This document shows positions 56,500 to 63,824 of a stretch of DNA of 64,000 bases, in pieces. The notes under the pieces are model-generated. The model ran no database searches. It saw only the letters and a list, made by a program, of their open reading frames with translations, and was not told the DNA's origin. The position numbers and the translations under genes are program-made. This DNA comes from Actinospica sp035552695 (GTDB lineage Bacteria; Actinomycetota; Actinomycetes; Streptomycetales; Catenulisporaceae). The stretch spans positions 1-64,000 of the forward strand of contig NZ_DASZKT010000009.1 in NCBI RefSeq assembly GCF_035552695.1, given 5' to 3'. The stretch's first letter is position 1. Each line of letters starts with the position of its first letter.

Positions 56500-57324
56500 T
56501 TAAAACGCAGGCGATTCGTCACGGGAAGGACTCGAAGCGAGCGCGAAACGGCGAACGGGGATGCGGCCGGCCGCTCGGCAGGCGTGCCCGGCGGCCACCG
56601 CGTCGCGCATCGCCGCCGCCATCAACGCGGGTTGCTGCGATCGGGTGACGGCAGAGGCAAGCAGTACACCCGCACAGCCCAGTTCCATGGCCAGCGCCGC
56701 GTCGGAGGCCGAGCCGATGCCCGCGTCGAGGATCACCGGAACCCCCGCGGCGGCCACGATGAGTTCGATGTTGTGCGGGTTGCGGATGCCGAGGCCGGAG
56801 CCGATCGGCGCCCCGAGCGGCATCACGGCCGCGCAGCCGACGTCCTCGAGCTTGCGCGCGAGCACCGGGTCGTCGTTCGTGTACGGCAGCACCGTGAAGC
56901 CGTCGTCGACCAGTGTGCGGGCCGCGTCGACCAGTTCGATCGGGTCGGGCAGCAGCGTGAGCTCGTCCGCGATGACCTCGAGCTTGACCCACGAGGTGCC
57001 GAGCGCCTCGCGGGCCAGCCGCGCCGTGAGCACGGCGTCGCCCGCGGTGAGGCAGCCCGCGGTGTTCGGCAGGATGTCGATCTTGAGCTCGGTCAGCAGA
57101 TCCAGGATCGAGCCGCGGCTTCCGGCGGCGACGCGGCGCATGGCGACGGTCGTCAGCCGGGTGCCGGAGGCGATCAGCGCCTCCCGCAGGATCTCCAGGC
57201 TCGGCGCGCCCCCGGTGCCCATGATGAGCCGGGAATCGTAGGAGCGGTCGGCGATCTCCAGTCCTTGTGCGGCTGCCTGAGCGGCCGTCTGAGCGCCTGT
57301 CCGCGCGGCTTTCTGTCCCGTCAT
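56500..57324 (-). CDS. thiG: Thiazole synthase
   Basis: The 274-residue product forms the thiazole phosphate of thiamine from deoxyxylulose phosphate, ThiS thiocarboxylate and glycine imine. Blocks seen: SRLIMGTGGAPSLEILREAL, TVAMRR, LLPNTAGC-like ILPNTAGCLTA, VKLEVIAD (Schiff-base Lys), VMPLGAPIGSG and VILDAGIGSASDAALAMELG. It starts 1 base after the thiS stop and is the last gene of the riboswitch-controlled operon. Confidence 0.96.
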   Translation of the reverse strand: MTGQKAARTGAQTAAQAAAQGLEIADRSYDSRLIMGTGGAPSLEILREALIASGTRLTTVAMRRVAAGSRGSILDLLTELKIDILPNTAGCLTAGDAVLTARLAREALGTSWVKLEVIADELTLLPDPIELVDAARTLVDDGFTVLPYTNDDPVLARKLEDVGCAAVMPLGAPIGSGLGIRNPHNIELIVAAAGVPVILDAGIGSASDAALAMELGCAGVLLASAVTRSQQPALMAAAMRDAVAAGHACRAAGRIPVRRFALASSPSRDESPAF

Positions 57325-57325
57325 G

Positions 57326-57535
57326 TCAGCCTCCCTGGACCGCGGTGAGGATCTCGATCCTGGCGCCGTCTTCGAGCACGTGCGCGGGCCAGGCGGTTCT
57401 CGGCACGACCTCGCCGTTCACCGCGACGGCGACCCCGGAGCGGGCGTTCGTCCGCCGCGTGATCAACTCGGAGAGCGGTTCGTCGGCGGGGATCCGCTGG
57501 GCCTCGCCGTTGACGGTCACGGTGATCGGGTTCAT
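57326..57535 (-). CDS. thiS: Sulfur carrier protein ThiS
   Basis: A 69-residue ubiquitin-like protein ending in Gly-Gly, the thiocarboxylated end that donates sulfur to ThiG. The sequence MNPITVTVNGEAQRIP and VNGEVVPR are typical. It overlaps the thiO stop by 4 bases (ATGA at 57532-57535). Confidence 0.94.
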   Translation of the reverse strand: MNPITVTVNGEAQRIPADEPLSELITRRTNARSGVAVAVNGEVVPRTAWPAHVLEDGARIEILTAVQGG

Positions 57536-58683
57536 GAAAGGCCTCCGAAGCGCTCAGGGCTGAAGGGCGCGGCGTACTCGGGCAACGCGCCGTCGATCAG
57601 CAGGGCGGCGATCGCGTCGGCGGTGATCGGCGTCAGCAGCACGCCGTTGCGGTAGTGCCCGGTCGCGGCGATCAGGCACGGCAGCACGGTCTCGCCGAGC
57701 AGCGGGGCGTTATCCGGGGACCCGGGACGCAACCCGGTTCGCGATTCGACGAGCGGGAGTTCGGTGATGCCCGGCACGACCTCGTGCGCGTCCCGTAAGA
57801 GCTCGTAGACGCCACCCGAGGTGACGGACGTGTCGAAGCCGAGTTCGTCCGTCGTCGCACCGATGACGAGCTCGCCGTGCGCGCGGGGGACGAGGTAGAC
57901 GTAACGGCCGCGGACCATCGCGCGGACCGTGCGCGTGAGCGTCGGCGGCGTGCCCATCGCGAGGCGCAGGATCTGCCCGCGGATCGGCCGCACGCGGGGG
58001 AGTACGTCGGGCGGCAGCCCTGGTATCTCGGAGGACCAGCATCCGGCGGCGAGTACGACCTGATCGGCCGTCAGCGTCTCGCCGGATTCGAGGCGCAGGC
58101 CACGCGCTCGACCGTTCTCGACGATGAGCGCGGCGCGGGATCGGTGGATCCGCACGCCTGCGCGGATAGCCGCCGCCAGCAGAGCCGAGTGCAACAGCCG
58201 GTTGTCCACCTGGTAGTCGCGCTCGACGAGCAGCCCCGCCTGGACCCCGGTTGCGAGCATCGGCTCCAGCGCGCGGGCCTCGCGGCCGGTCAGCGGCGTC
58301 GATTCAAGATCGAGTTTTCGGTGGTACGCGGCGGTTTCCGCGAGCACGGCCCGATCGTCGCGGTCGAAGGCCACGGCCAGCGTCCCGTGCGTGTCGTAGC
58401 CGGTCGGCAGGCCCGAGGCCCGCTCCAACTCGGCCACGAACTCGGGATACCGGCGTGCCGAGCGCAGATTGAGCTCGAGCAGCCGTTCCTCGCCGTAATG
58501 CGCCTCGGTGACCGGCGCGAGCATCCCGGCCGCCGCCGTGGACGCGCCGACGCCCGGTTCCGGATCCGCGAGATGGACGCTGAGCCCGCCGAGCGCCGCA
58601 CGCCAGGCGATCGCCAGACCGATCAGTCCGCCGCCGAGCACGGCGCAGTCGCGGCCGTGCGCATGTGCCAAGACAGGTGACAC
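57532..58683 (-). CDS. thiO: Glycine oxidase
   Basis: The 383-residue FAD enzyme oxidises glycine to the imine used by ThiG. The FAD motif is CAVLGGGLIGLAIAWRAA. Later blocks include GASTAAAGMLAPVTEA, RPIRGQILRL and RTGLRPGSPDNAPLLG. GTG 58683 is the start, and its ribosome site GGAGGGAG is part of the TPP riboswitch. It is the first gene of thiO-thiS-thiG. Confidence 0.95.
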   Translation of the reverse strand: MSPVLAHAHGRDCAVLGGGLIGLAIAWRAALGGLSVHLADPEPGVGASTAAAGMLAPVTEAHYGEERLLELNLRSARRYPEFVAELERASGLPTGYDTHGTLAVAFDRDDRAVLAETAAYHRKLDLESTPLTGREARALEPMLATGVQAGLLVERDYQVDNRLLHSALLAAAIRAGVRIHRSRAALIVENGRARGLRLESGETLTADQVVLAAGCWSSEIPGLPPDVLPRVRPIRGQILRLAMGTPPTLTRTVRAMVRGRYVYLVPRAHGELVIGATTDELGFDTSVTSGGVYELLRDAHEVVPGITELPLVESRTGLRPGSPDNAPLLGETVLPCLIAATGHYRNGVLLTPITADAIAALLIDGALPEYAAPFSPERFGGLS

Positions 58684-58797
58684 TGCCCGCTCCCTCCACC
58701 GGCGCGCCCGAGCGGCGGCGCACGGCCAGGTTCGAACGGTCGGAGACCGAGGCCGTCTCCCTCTCAGCCCCCGCGTCGTGGGGGCTCCCGTGTGGTG
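58684..58797 (-). ncRNA. TPP riboswitch
   Basis: On the minus strand the leader reads CACACGGGAGCCC, GGGCTGAGAGGGA, then CGTTCGAACCTG and GGAGGGAG, the conserved blocks of the thiamine pyrophosphate aptamer in order. The last block is also the ribosome site of thiO, so TPP binding should block translation directly. The 5' boundary is approximate. Confidence 0.92.
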
Positions 58798-58827
58798 ATT
58801 ATTGAAATGTATCCGGGAAACAGCTTA

Positions 58828-58852
58828 GCCGGGACCGCGCGGCGGTCCCGGC
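58828..58852. terminator. Terminator after the acidic membrane protein gene
   Basis: 11-bp perfect stem (58828-58838 and 58842-58852) with a GCG loop, 45 bases beyond the minus-strand stop at 58897 and upstream of the riboswitch. Confidence 0.75.
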
Positions 58853-58896
58853 AGGGGGGCTGGATGCTGTGGGTAGAGCGTGCCCTCGGGTCTGGC

Positions 58897-59463
58897 TCAG
58901 CCGGCGGTGGTCGGCGCGACGATGTGCCCGCCGATGACGCCGACCAGGGTCAGCACGGCCAGCAGCGCCGCGATCAGGCCGATGATGACGGCCGCGGTCG
59001 CGCCCGCCCTCGCCCAGCCCGGCGTGCGGCCGCTCAGCAGGATGCTCGGCGAGAGCAGGGCGCCCGCGCCGAACAGCACGCCGCCGAGCGCGAAGGCCAG
59101 TGCCCACCACGCCTGGGTGTGCCAGCCGTTCTCGTACATGTTCAGCGCGACCTGCGCGGAGGCCGAGCTGGTCTCGTGCACCTGCTGGACGTACTGCGCG
59201 TGCGAGACCTGGATGCCGCTGGTCCAGTTGGTGGTCAGCGAGACGATGGCCAGGGCCAGGCCGGCGAAGCCGAAACCGCCGCTGACCGTGCCCGTTCCCG
59301 GGACGTCATCCTCGTCGTCGGCACCGTCGTCGTCGATCTCGATGAGCTCCTCGGGCACAGCGGCCTCCGCTTCCTGCGCGGAACCCACGGAGACGAACTC
59401 GGTCTCCGACTCGGTCTCCGACTCTGCGTCCGACCCGCCCGTGGTCGTGGTGTTATCCGTCAT
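58897..59463 (-). CDS. Membrane protein with acidic N-terminal tail, function unknown
   Basis: A 188-residue protein. The first 55 residues are Ser/Thr/Glu/Asp-rich (ESETESETEF; DDDGADDEDD). Three hydrophobic segments follow (about 64-82, 118-140 and 150-178), a layout like the DUF4190 membrane proteins. Function is unknown. It lies between the thi operon and the divergent Rv2175c-like gene and is transcribed leftward. Confidence 0.7.
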   Translation of the reverse strand: MTDNTTTTGGSDAESETESETEFVSVGSAQEAEAAVPEELIEIDDDGADDEDDVPGTGTVSGGFGFAGLALAIVSLTTNWTSGIQVSHAQYVQQVHETSSASAQVALNMYENGWHTQAWWALAFALGGVLFGAGALLSPSILLSGRTPGWARAGATAAVIIGLIAALLAVLTLVGVIGGHIVAPTTAG

Positions 59464-59584
59464 AGCCGCACACCCTACGGCCTAAGACTGAGAGTGTGGT
59501 AAACGAACGGACACGATTGGCGGTTCCCCAGCTGTCTTGATTCCGACGCACGGACGCAACTCCCCGGCCGCGGCGTGGCAGAGT

Positions 59585-59953
59585 ATGAGGGTGACTACCC
59601 CTGCAGAACTCGATTCGCTGATCACCGACTGGCTCACCCTGCCCGACCTGGCCGAGCGCATGCACCTTCCCATCACGAAGGCGCGGCAACTCGTGAAGGA
59701 CCGCCAGGTGGTGGCGGTCAGGCGCGGTGAGCGCAACGTCCTGTCGGTGCCGGCCGCATTCATCTCCGATGATCAGGTGCTCAAGGGGCTTCCCGGCACG
59801 CTCACTCTTCTGGCCGACAGCAAGTACACGGATGAGGAGGCGCTGCGCTGGATGTTCACCGCCGACGACACTCTTCCCGGCACGCCGGTCCAGGCCCTGC
59901 AGGAGAACCGCGGCACCGAGGTACGCCGCCGCGCGCAGGCCTTGGGGTTCTAG
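59585..59953 (+). CDS. Rv2175c-like DNA-binding protein
   Basis: A 122-residue protein matching Rv2175c, a small winged-helix DNA-binding protein that is phosphorylated by PknL in Mycobacterium tuberculosis. The N-terminal helix-turn-helix (LTLPDLAERMHLPITKARQLVKDRQVVAVRR) and the C-terminal EEALRWMF / PGTPVQALQENRGTEVRRRAQALGF region are typical. Thr residues near the N-terminus (VTTPAEL) could be the kinase target. The start is ATG 59585 or GTG 59591. It is 1 base before thiE and about 3 kb from the PASTA kinase. Confidence 0.88.
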   Translation: MRVTTPAELDSLITDWLTLPDLAERMHLPITKARQLVKDRQVVAVRRGERNVLSVPAAFISDDQVLKGLPGTLTLLADSKYTDEEALRWMFTADDTLPGTPVQALQENRGTEVRRRAQALGF

Positions 59954-59954
59954 G

Positions 59955-60635
59955 GTGGCCGACTCCCGCGCCCGCATCGCCGACGCGCGCCTCTACCTCT
60001 GCACGGATGGACGGCTCGACCGCGACGACCTCCCGGCATTCCTCGACGCGGTGCTGGCGGGCGGCGTGGACGTCGTCCAGTTGCGGCACAAGGCGCTCGA
60101 GGCCGCGCGCGAGCTGGAATTGCTCGCGGTGTTCGCGGCCGCCTGTGAGCGGCACGGCAAGCTGTTCGCCGTCAACGACCGCGCCGACGTGGCGTACGGA
60201 TCCGGCGCCCCGATCCTGCACCTCGGCCAGGACGACCTGCCGGTCGGGATCGCGCGCCGGATCGTCGGCCAGGAGACGCTGATCGGACGGTCCACGCACG
60301 CCGAGGCGGAGGTCGAGGCCGCCGCTGCGGACCCGGAGACCGGCTACTTCGCCGTCGGCCCGTGCTGGCCCACCCCGACGAAGCCCGGCCGTCCAGCGCC
60401 GGGCCTCGGCCTGGTGCGGCACGCCGCGCGCGTGGCCCCGCCCGGAGCCGACGGCGTGCCGCCCTGGTTCGCGATCGGCGGCGTCGACGAGCGGAACCTC
60501 GACGAGGTGCTCGACGCCGGAGCCCGCCGAATCGTCGTCGTCCGCGCGCTCACCGCGGCCCCGGACGCCGCCGCGGCGGGGGCCATGGCCCGCTCGCTCT
60601 CCGCCCGCCTGCGGTCCGTCCCGCTGGCCGACTGA
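59955..60635 (+). CDS. thiE: Thiamine phosphate synthase
   Basis: The 226-residue TIM barrel couples HMP-PP and thiazole phosphate to give thiamine phosphate. Blocks: GVDVVQLRHKALE, LFAVNDRADVAY, HLGQDDLPV, LIGRSTHAEAE, YFAVGPCWPTPTKPGRPAPGL and WFAIGGVDERNL. GTG 59955 follows the Rv2175c-like stop by one base, so the two are coupled. It has no riboswitch of its own. Confidence 0.93.
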   Translation: MADSRARIADARLYLCTDGRLDRDDLPAFLDAVLAGGVDVVQLRHKALEAARELELLAVFAAACERHGKLFAVNDRADVAYGSGAPILHLGQDDLPVGIARRIVGQETLIGRSTHAEAEVEAAAADPETGYFAVGPCWPTPTKPGRPAPGLGLVRHAARVAPPGADGVPPWFAIGGVDERNLDEVLDAGARRIVVVRALTAAPDAAAAGAMARSLSARLRSVPLAD

Positions 60636-60687
60636 CCCGGCTGATTGATTCGGCCGACTGACCCAGGCTGACGCACCGTCACCCCGC

Positions 60688-60720
60688 GCGCCGCGACTGC
60701 CCTCCCCGGGGTCGCGGCGC
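60688..60720 (+). terminator. Terminator after thiE
   Basis: 10-bp perfect stem (60688-60697 and 60711-60720) with a 13-base loop that can itself pair (CCCC/GGGG), followed by CGCTGTTTT. Confidence 0.8.
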
Positions 60721-60745
60721 CGCTGTTTTCACAGGCTTCCCTACG

Positions 60746-60826
60746 ATACGGAACGGTTGCGTATCGGAATTGCCGGGAGTACTCTCGCCGGAGAAACGGA
60801 ACGGTCCCGGATCGTAATCACCGGGA
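60746..60826. promoter_or_regulatory. Two operator-like repeats before the third MFS gene
   Basis: ATACGGAACGGTTGCGTAT (60746-60764) is a 19-bp palindrome with only one mismatched pair besides the centre. A 33-base block starting there (60746-60778) recurs at 60794-60826 with 26 identical bases, 48 bases later. The repeats lie just upstream of the MFS ribosome site and are likely TetR binding sites. Confidence 0.72.
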
Positions 60827-60854
60827 CGCCTTGGGCCTTGGGAGGGGTACCGCC

Positions 60855-62471
60855 GTGAGTGACGCCCGCGCCGTCGAACACCAGGAGCACACAGGCCATC
60901 CGCGCCGGTGGATCATCCTCACCGGACTGGTCTTCTCGCTGCTCGTGGTCGTCCTCGACAACACCGTCCTGAACGTCGCCCTCAAGACCATGTCCGAGCC
61001 GAAGCCCAAGGGCCTCGGCGCCAGCCAGTCGGACCTGGAATGGGCGATCAACTCCTACACCCTGATCTTCGCCGGGCTGCTTTTCACCTGGGGCCTGCTC
61101 GCCGACCGGCTCGGCCGCAAGCGGATCCTGATGCTGGGCATGGTGCTGTTCGGCCTCTCCTCGCTGCTCACCGCGTACGCGCAGAGCCCGACCGAGCTGA
61201 TCGCCGCGCGTGCCGCGATGGGCTTCTCCGGCGCCGCGATCATGCCGTCCACGCTGGCGATCATCGCCAACGTCTTCCCGCGGCACGAGCAGCCCAAGGC
61301 GATCGGCATCTGGTCGGGCTCGGTCGGTCTCGCGATCGCCATCGGCCCGATCGTCGGCGGCGCGCTGCTCAACAGCTTCTGGTGGGGCTCGGTCTTCCTG
61401 ATCAACGTCCCGATCACCGTGATCGCGTTCATCGTGATGCTGATCCTGCTGCCCGAGTCGAAGAACCCGAATCCCGGCAGGCTCGACCCGATCGGCGTGC
61501 TGCTGGAGATGGCCGGCCTGGTGATCTTCGTCTACGGCATCATTCATGCGGGCGACACCGGCGACTGGGGCGCCGTGAGTGTGTGGGGCTCGATCGGCGG
61601 CGGCCTGCTGCTGCTCGTCGGCTTCGTACTCTGGGAGCTGCACACCAGCCATCCCGCACTGGACGTGCGGCTGTTCGCCAACCGCATGTTCTCCGCCGCG
61701 GTGATCTCGGTCGCGCTGACCTTCTTCGCGATGATGGGCGGGATGTTCTTCTTCTCGTTCTATCTGCAGTCGGTGCGCGGTTACACGCCGCTGAAGTCCG
61801 GCGTCTTCATGCTCCCGTTCGCCGCAGCAATGGTGATCTTCTCGCCGCTGTCCTCGAACATGGTCAAGCGCTTCGGCCCGCGCGCGGTCGCCGTCAGCGG
61901 ACTGCTGGCCATCGCGATCGCCATGGCCTGCTACCAGTTCGTGACGCAGAGTTCGGCGATGTGGATCTACCTGCTGATCGCGTTCTTCCAGGGCGCGGCG
62001 ATGGCGAACGTGATGCCCCCGGCGACGACGACCGTCATGGCGGCGCTGCCCCGGCAGATCGCGGGAGTCGGCTCGTCGGTCAACAACACGGTCCGTCAGC
62101 TCGGCGGCGCCCTCGGCGTCGCGGTGCTCGGCACGATCCTGACGACGGCGTACCGCAGCCGGATGCAGCCGTTGGTGAACGCGATCCCGAACTCGCACCT
62201 GACGGCCGCTCAGTCGCACTACGTCAGCGGCTCGATCGAGGCGACCCAGCAGGCCGTCGGCGTCGCCGTATCGCAGGGCAACACGCGGGCCGCCGGCCTG
62301 CTGCAGCCCGCCAACGAGTCGTTTGTCCACGCCATGCACGTCACGACCCTGACCGGCGCGGTCATCATGGTCTTCGCCGCGATCGTCGTCGCGCTGTGGC
62401 TGCCGAAGAAGGTCACCCAGGCCGCCGGCCCCGTCGACGCGGCGGCCCAGGCCGAGAGCGTGGCGGCCTGA
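60855..62471 (+). CDS. MFS exporter, EmrB/QacA (DHA2) type
   Basis: A 538-residue, 14-helix exporter (VVVLDNTVLNVALKTM in helix 1; LADRLGRKRILMLG motif A; GPIVGGALLNS motif C). A loop after helix 1 (SEPKPKGLGASQSD) is longer than usual. GTG 60855 follows GGGAGGGG. It forms an operon with the TetR gene 4 bases downstream. Confidence 0.92.
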   Translation: MSDARAVEHQEHTGHPRRWIILTGLVFSLLVVVLDNTVLNVALKTMSEPKPKGLGASQSDLEWAINSYTLIFAGLLFTWGLLADRLGRKRILMLGMVLFGLSSLLTAYAQSPTELIAARAAMGFSGAAIMPSTLAIIANVFPRHEQPKAIGIWSGSVGLAIAIGPIVGGALLNSFWWGSVFLINVPITVIAFIVMLILLPESKNPNPGRLDPIGVLLEMAGLVIFVYGIIHAGDTGDWGAVSVWGSIGGGLLLLVGFVLWELHTSHPALDVRLFANRMFSAAVISVALTFFAMMGGMFFFSFYLQSVRGYTPLKSGVFMLPFAAAMVIFSPLSSNMVKRFGPRAVAVSGLLAIAIAMACYQFVTQSSAMWIYLLIAFFQGAAMANVMPPATTTVMAALPRQIAGVGSSVNNTVRQLGGALGVAVLGTILTTAYRSRMQPLVNAIPNSHLTAAQSHYVSGSIEATQQAVGVAVSQGNTRAAGLLQPANESFVHAMHVTTLTGAVIMVFAAIVVALWLPKKVTQAAGPVDAAAQAESVAA

Positions 62472-62475
62472 TCCG

Positions 62476-63336
62476 ATGGCGCTTCGCACGAAGACGGGCG
62501 GCGGCACGAGCCCCGCGGACGCCGCCGCCCCTGTAGCCGCCATAGACGCTGTGTCCGCCAAAGGCCCTGCGTCCGCCATAGACCCTGCCGATCCTGGCGC
62601 TGTGGCGCCCGCAGTGGCCCCCGCCGCAGCGGCGCCCGCAGCGGCCCCTGCCGCCGTGGGCCCCGCCGAGGTCGCCCCAGTCGCCCCAGTGTCCCCTCCC
62701 GCGGTCGGCGCTGCCGAGGTCGCCGACGTGGCTGTGGCCCCGCCCCGGGCCGCACGTCGCCCCGGCCGCCCGCGCAGCGAGCACGTCGAGGACGCCATCC
62801 TCGACGCCGTAATCGGCCTGCTGGGCCAGGGCGTCACGTACGACCTGCTGTCGATGGAGATGATCGCCGCGAAGGCGGGCGTCGGCAAGGCCGCGATCTA
62901 TCGCAGGTGGGCCAACAAGGAGGCCCTGGTCATCGCCACCCTGCAGCGCACCTTCCACAGCACCGCCCGCCACGCCCCCGAAGGCGAAACGGTCCGCGAG
63001 CAGCTGATCGACCTGCTCAAGCAGATGCGCTCGAACGTCATGCACACGCACGAGGGCACGGCATTCGCGGTGCTGCTGCAGACCCTGGCGGGCAACCCCC
63101 AGCTGATGTGCCGCTACCAGGAAACCGTCATAGAACCGCGCCGCGAGCAATACCGCATCGTGCTGCGCAACGCCATCGCCAGAGGCGAACTGCGCGCCGA
63201 CCTCAACGTCGAACGCGCGACGATCATGCTCACGTCCACCATGCTGTTCGTCTGCAAGCTCTTCCCCGCCTTCGAGGTGACGGAGGAGTACTGCATCGGC
63301 CTGGTCGACGACCTGCTGCAAGGCGCCCGCCGATGA
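62476..63336 (+). CDS. TetR-family regulator with long Ala/Pro N-terminal extension
   Basis: A 286-residue regulator. The first 95 residues are low-complexity Ala/Pro/Val (repeats such as GPAEVAPVAPVSPP). The TetR domain starts RRPGRPRSEHVEDAILDAVIGLLGQG with helix-turn-helix LSMEMIAAKAGVGKAAIYRRWANKEALV. ATG 62476 is 4 bases after the exporter stop. Later Met codons are absent before the domain, so a shorter start would need a GTG. It probably represses its own operon. Confidence 0.9.
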   Translation: MALRTKTGGGTSPADAAAPVAAIDAVSAKGPASAIDPADPGAVAPAVAPAAAAPAAAPAAVGPAEVAPVAPVSPPAVGAAEVADVAVAPPRAARRPGRPRSEHVEDAILDAVIGLLGQGVTYDLLSMEMIAAKAGVGKAAIYRRWANKEALVIATLQRTFHSTARHAPEGETVREQLIDLLKQMRSNVMHTHEGTAFAVLLQTLAGNPQLMCRYQETVIEPRREQYRIVLRNAIARGELRADLNVERATIMLTSTMLFVCKLFPAFEVTEEYCIGLVDDLLQGARR

Positions 63337-63425
63337 GCGCCCTGCGTCCCATCCGTCCCCTGCGCGCCCGCACCCGCCCCCCAGGCCGCCCCACCCGTCG
63401 CCGCCGCACCCTGCGCCGCCGGTGA
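63333..63425 (+). CDS. Possible 30-residue Arg/Pro-rich peptide coupled to the TetR gene
   Basis: It starts at an ATGA overlap with the TetR stop and encodes a peptide of 30 residues with 14 Arg and 6 Pro (MSALRPIRPLRARTRPPG at the front, ending RTLRRR). The composition resembles proline-rich antimicrobial peptides or a nucleic-acid-binding tail. It may equally be chance in GC-rich DNA. Confidence 0.22.
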   Translation: MSALRPIRPLRARTRPPGRPTRRRRTLRRR

Positions 63426-63432
63426 CGGAGGG

Positions 63433-63666
63433 TCAGCCCGCTTGATCTCGATCCGGCGAAGGCGAATCGAACTCGCCCGCCTTCGCCGCGGCGAGGAAGG
63501 CCGCCCACTCGGGGGCGTCGAATTTGATCACAGAACCCTGTCGATTCTTTCCGTCCCGAATCGCTGCGCCGCCGCCGGGCAGCGCGGCGATCTCGACGCA
63601 TGACGCTCCGTTCGGACACGTGCTCGGCTTGCGCCAATGAAGATCTATGTGACGCGTGGTGTCCAT
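63433..63666 (-). CDS. DUF397 domain protein
   Basis: A 77-residue DUF397 protein (WRKPSTCPNGASCVEIAALPGGGAAIRDGKNRQGSVIKFDAPEWAAFLAAAKAGEFD). Such proteins pair with XRE-type helix-turn-helix regulators in actinomycete development and secondary metabolism, often as a toxin-antitoxin-like pair. ATG 63666 follows GAGGTG. The regulator is probably beyond the right edge, because a second DUF397 gene on the same strand lies upstream. Confidence 0.88.
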   Translation of the reverse strand: MDTTRHIDLHWRKPSTCPNGASCVEIAALPGGGAAIRDGKNRQGSVIKFDAPEWAAFLAAAKAGEFDSPSPDRDQAG

Positions 63667-63768
63667 TCAGGCACACCTCACAATCGGCCTGGATGAGTAC
63701 GGCAGCCACCCTGACTTCCGTATGCCCGCTCGCCGAGCACTCAATGCGATTGTGTTCCTAGGTCCGAA

Positions 63769-63816
63769 ACGTGAGACGGGAGGGGTTCGGTCGGCCGAAC
63801 CCCTCCCGTCTCACGT
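63769..63816 (-). terminator. Very strong hairpin between two DUF397 genes
   Basis: 22-bp perfect stem (63769-63790 and 63795-63816) with a TCGG tetraloop, 9 bases after the stop of the upstream DUF397 gene on the minus strand. It separates the two genes transcriptionally. Confidence 0.88.
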
Positions 63817-63824
63817 CAGCGCGC

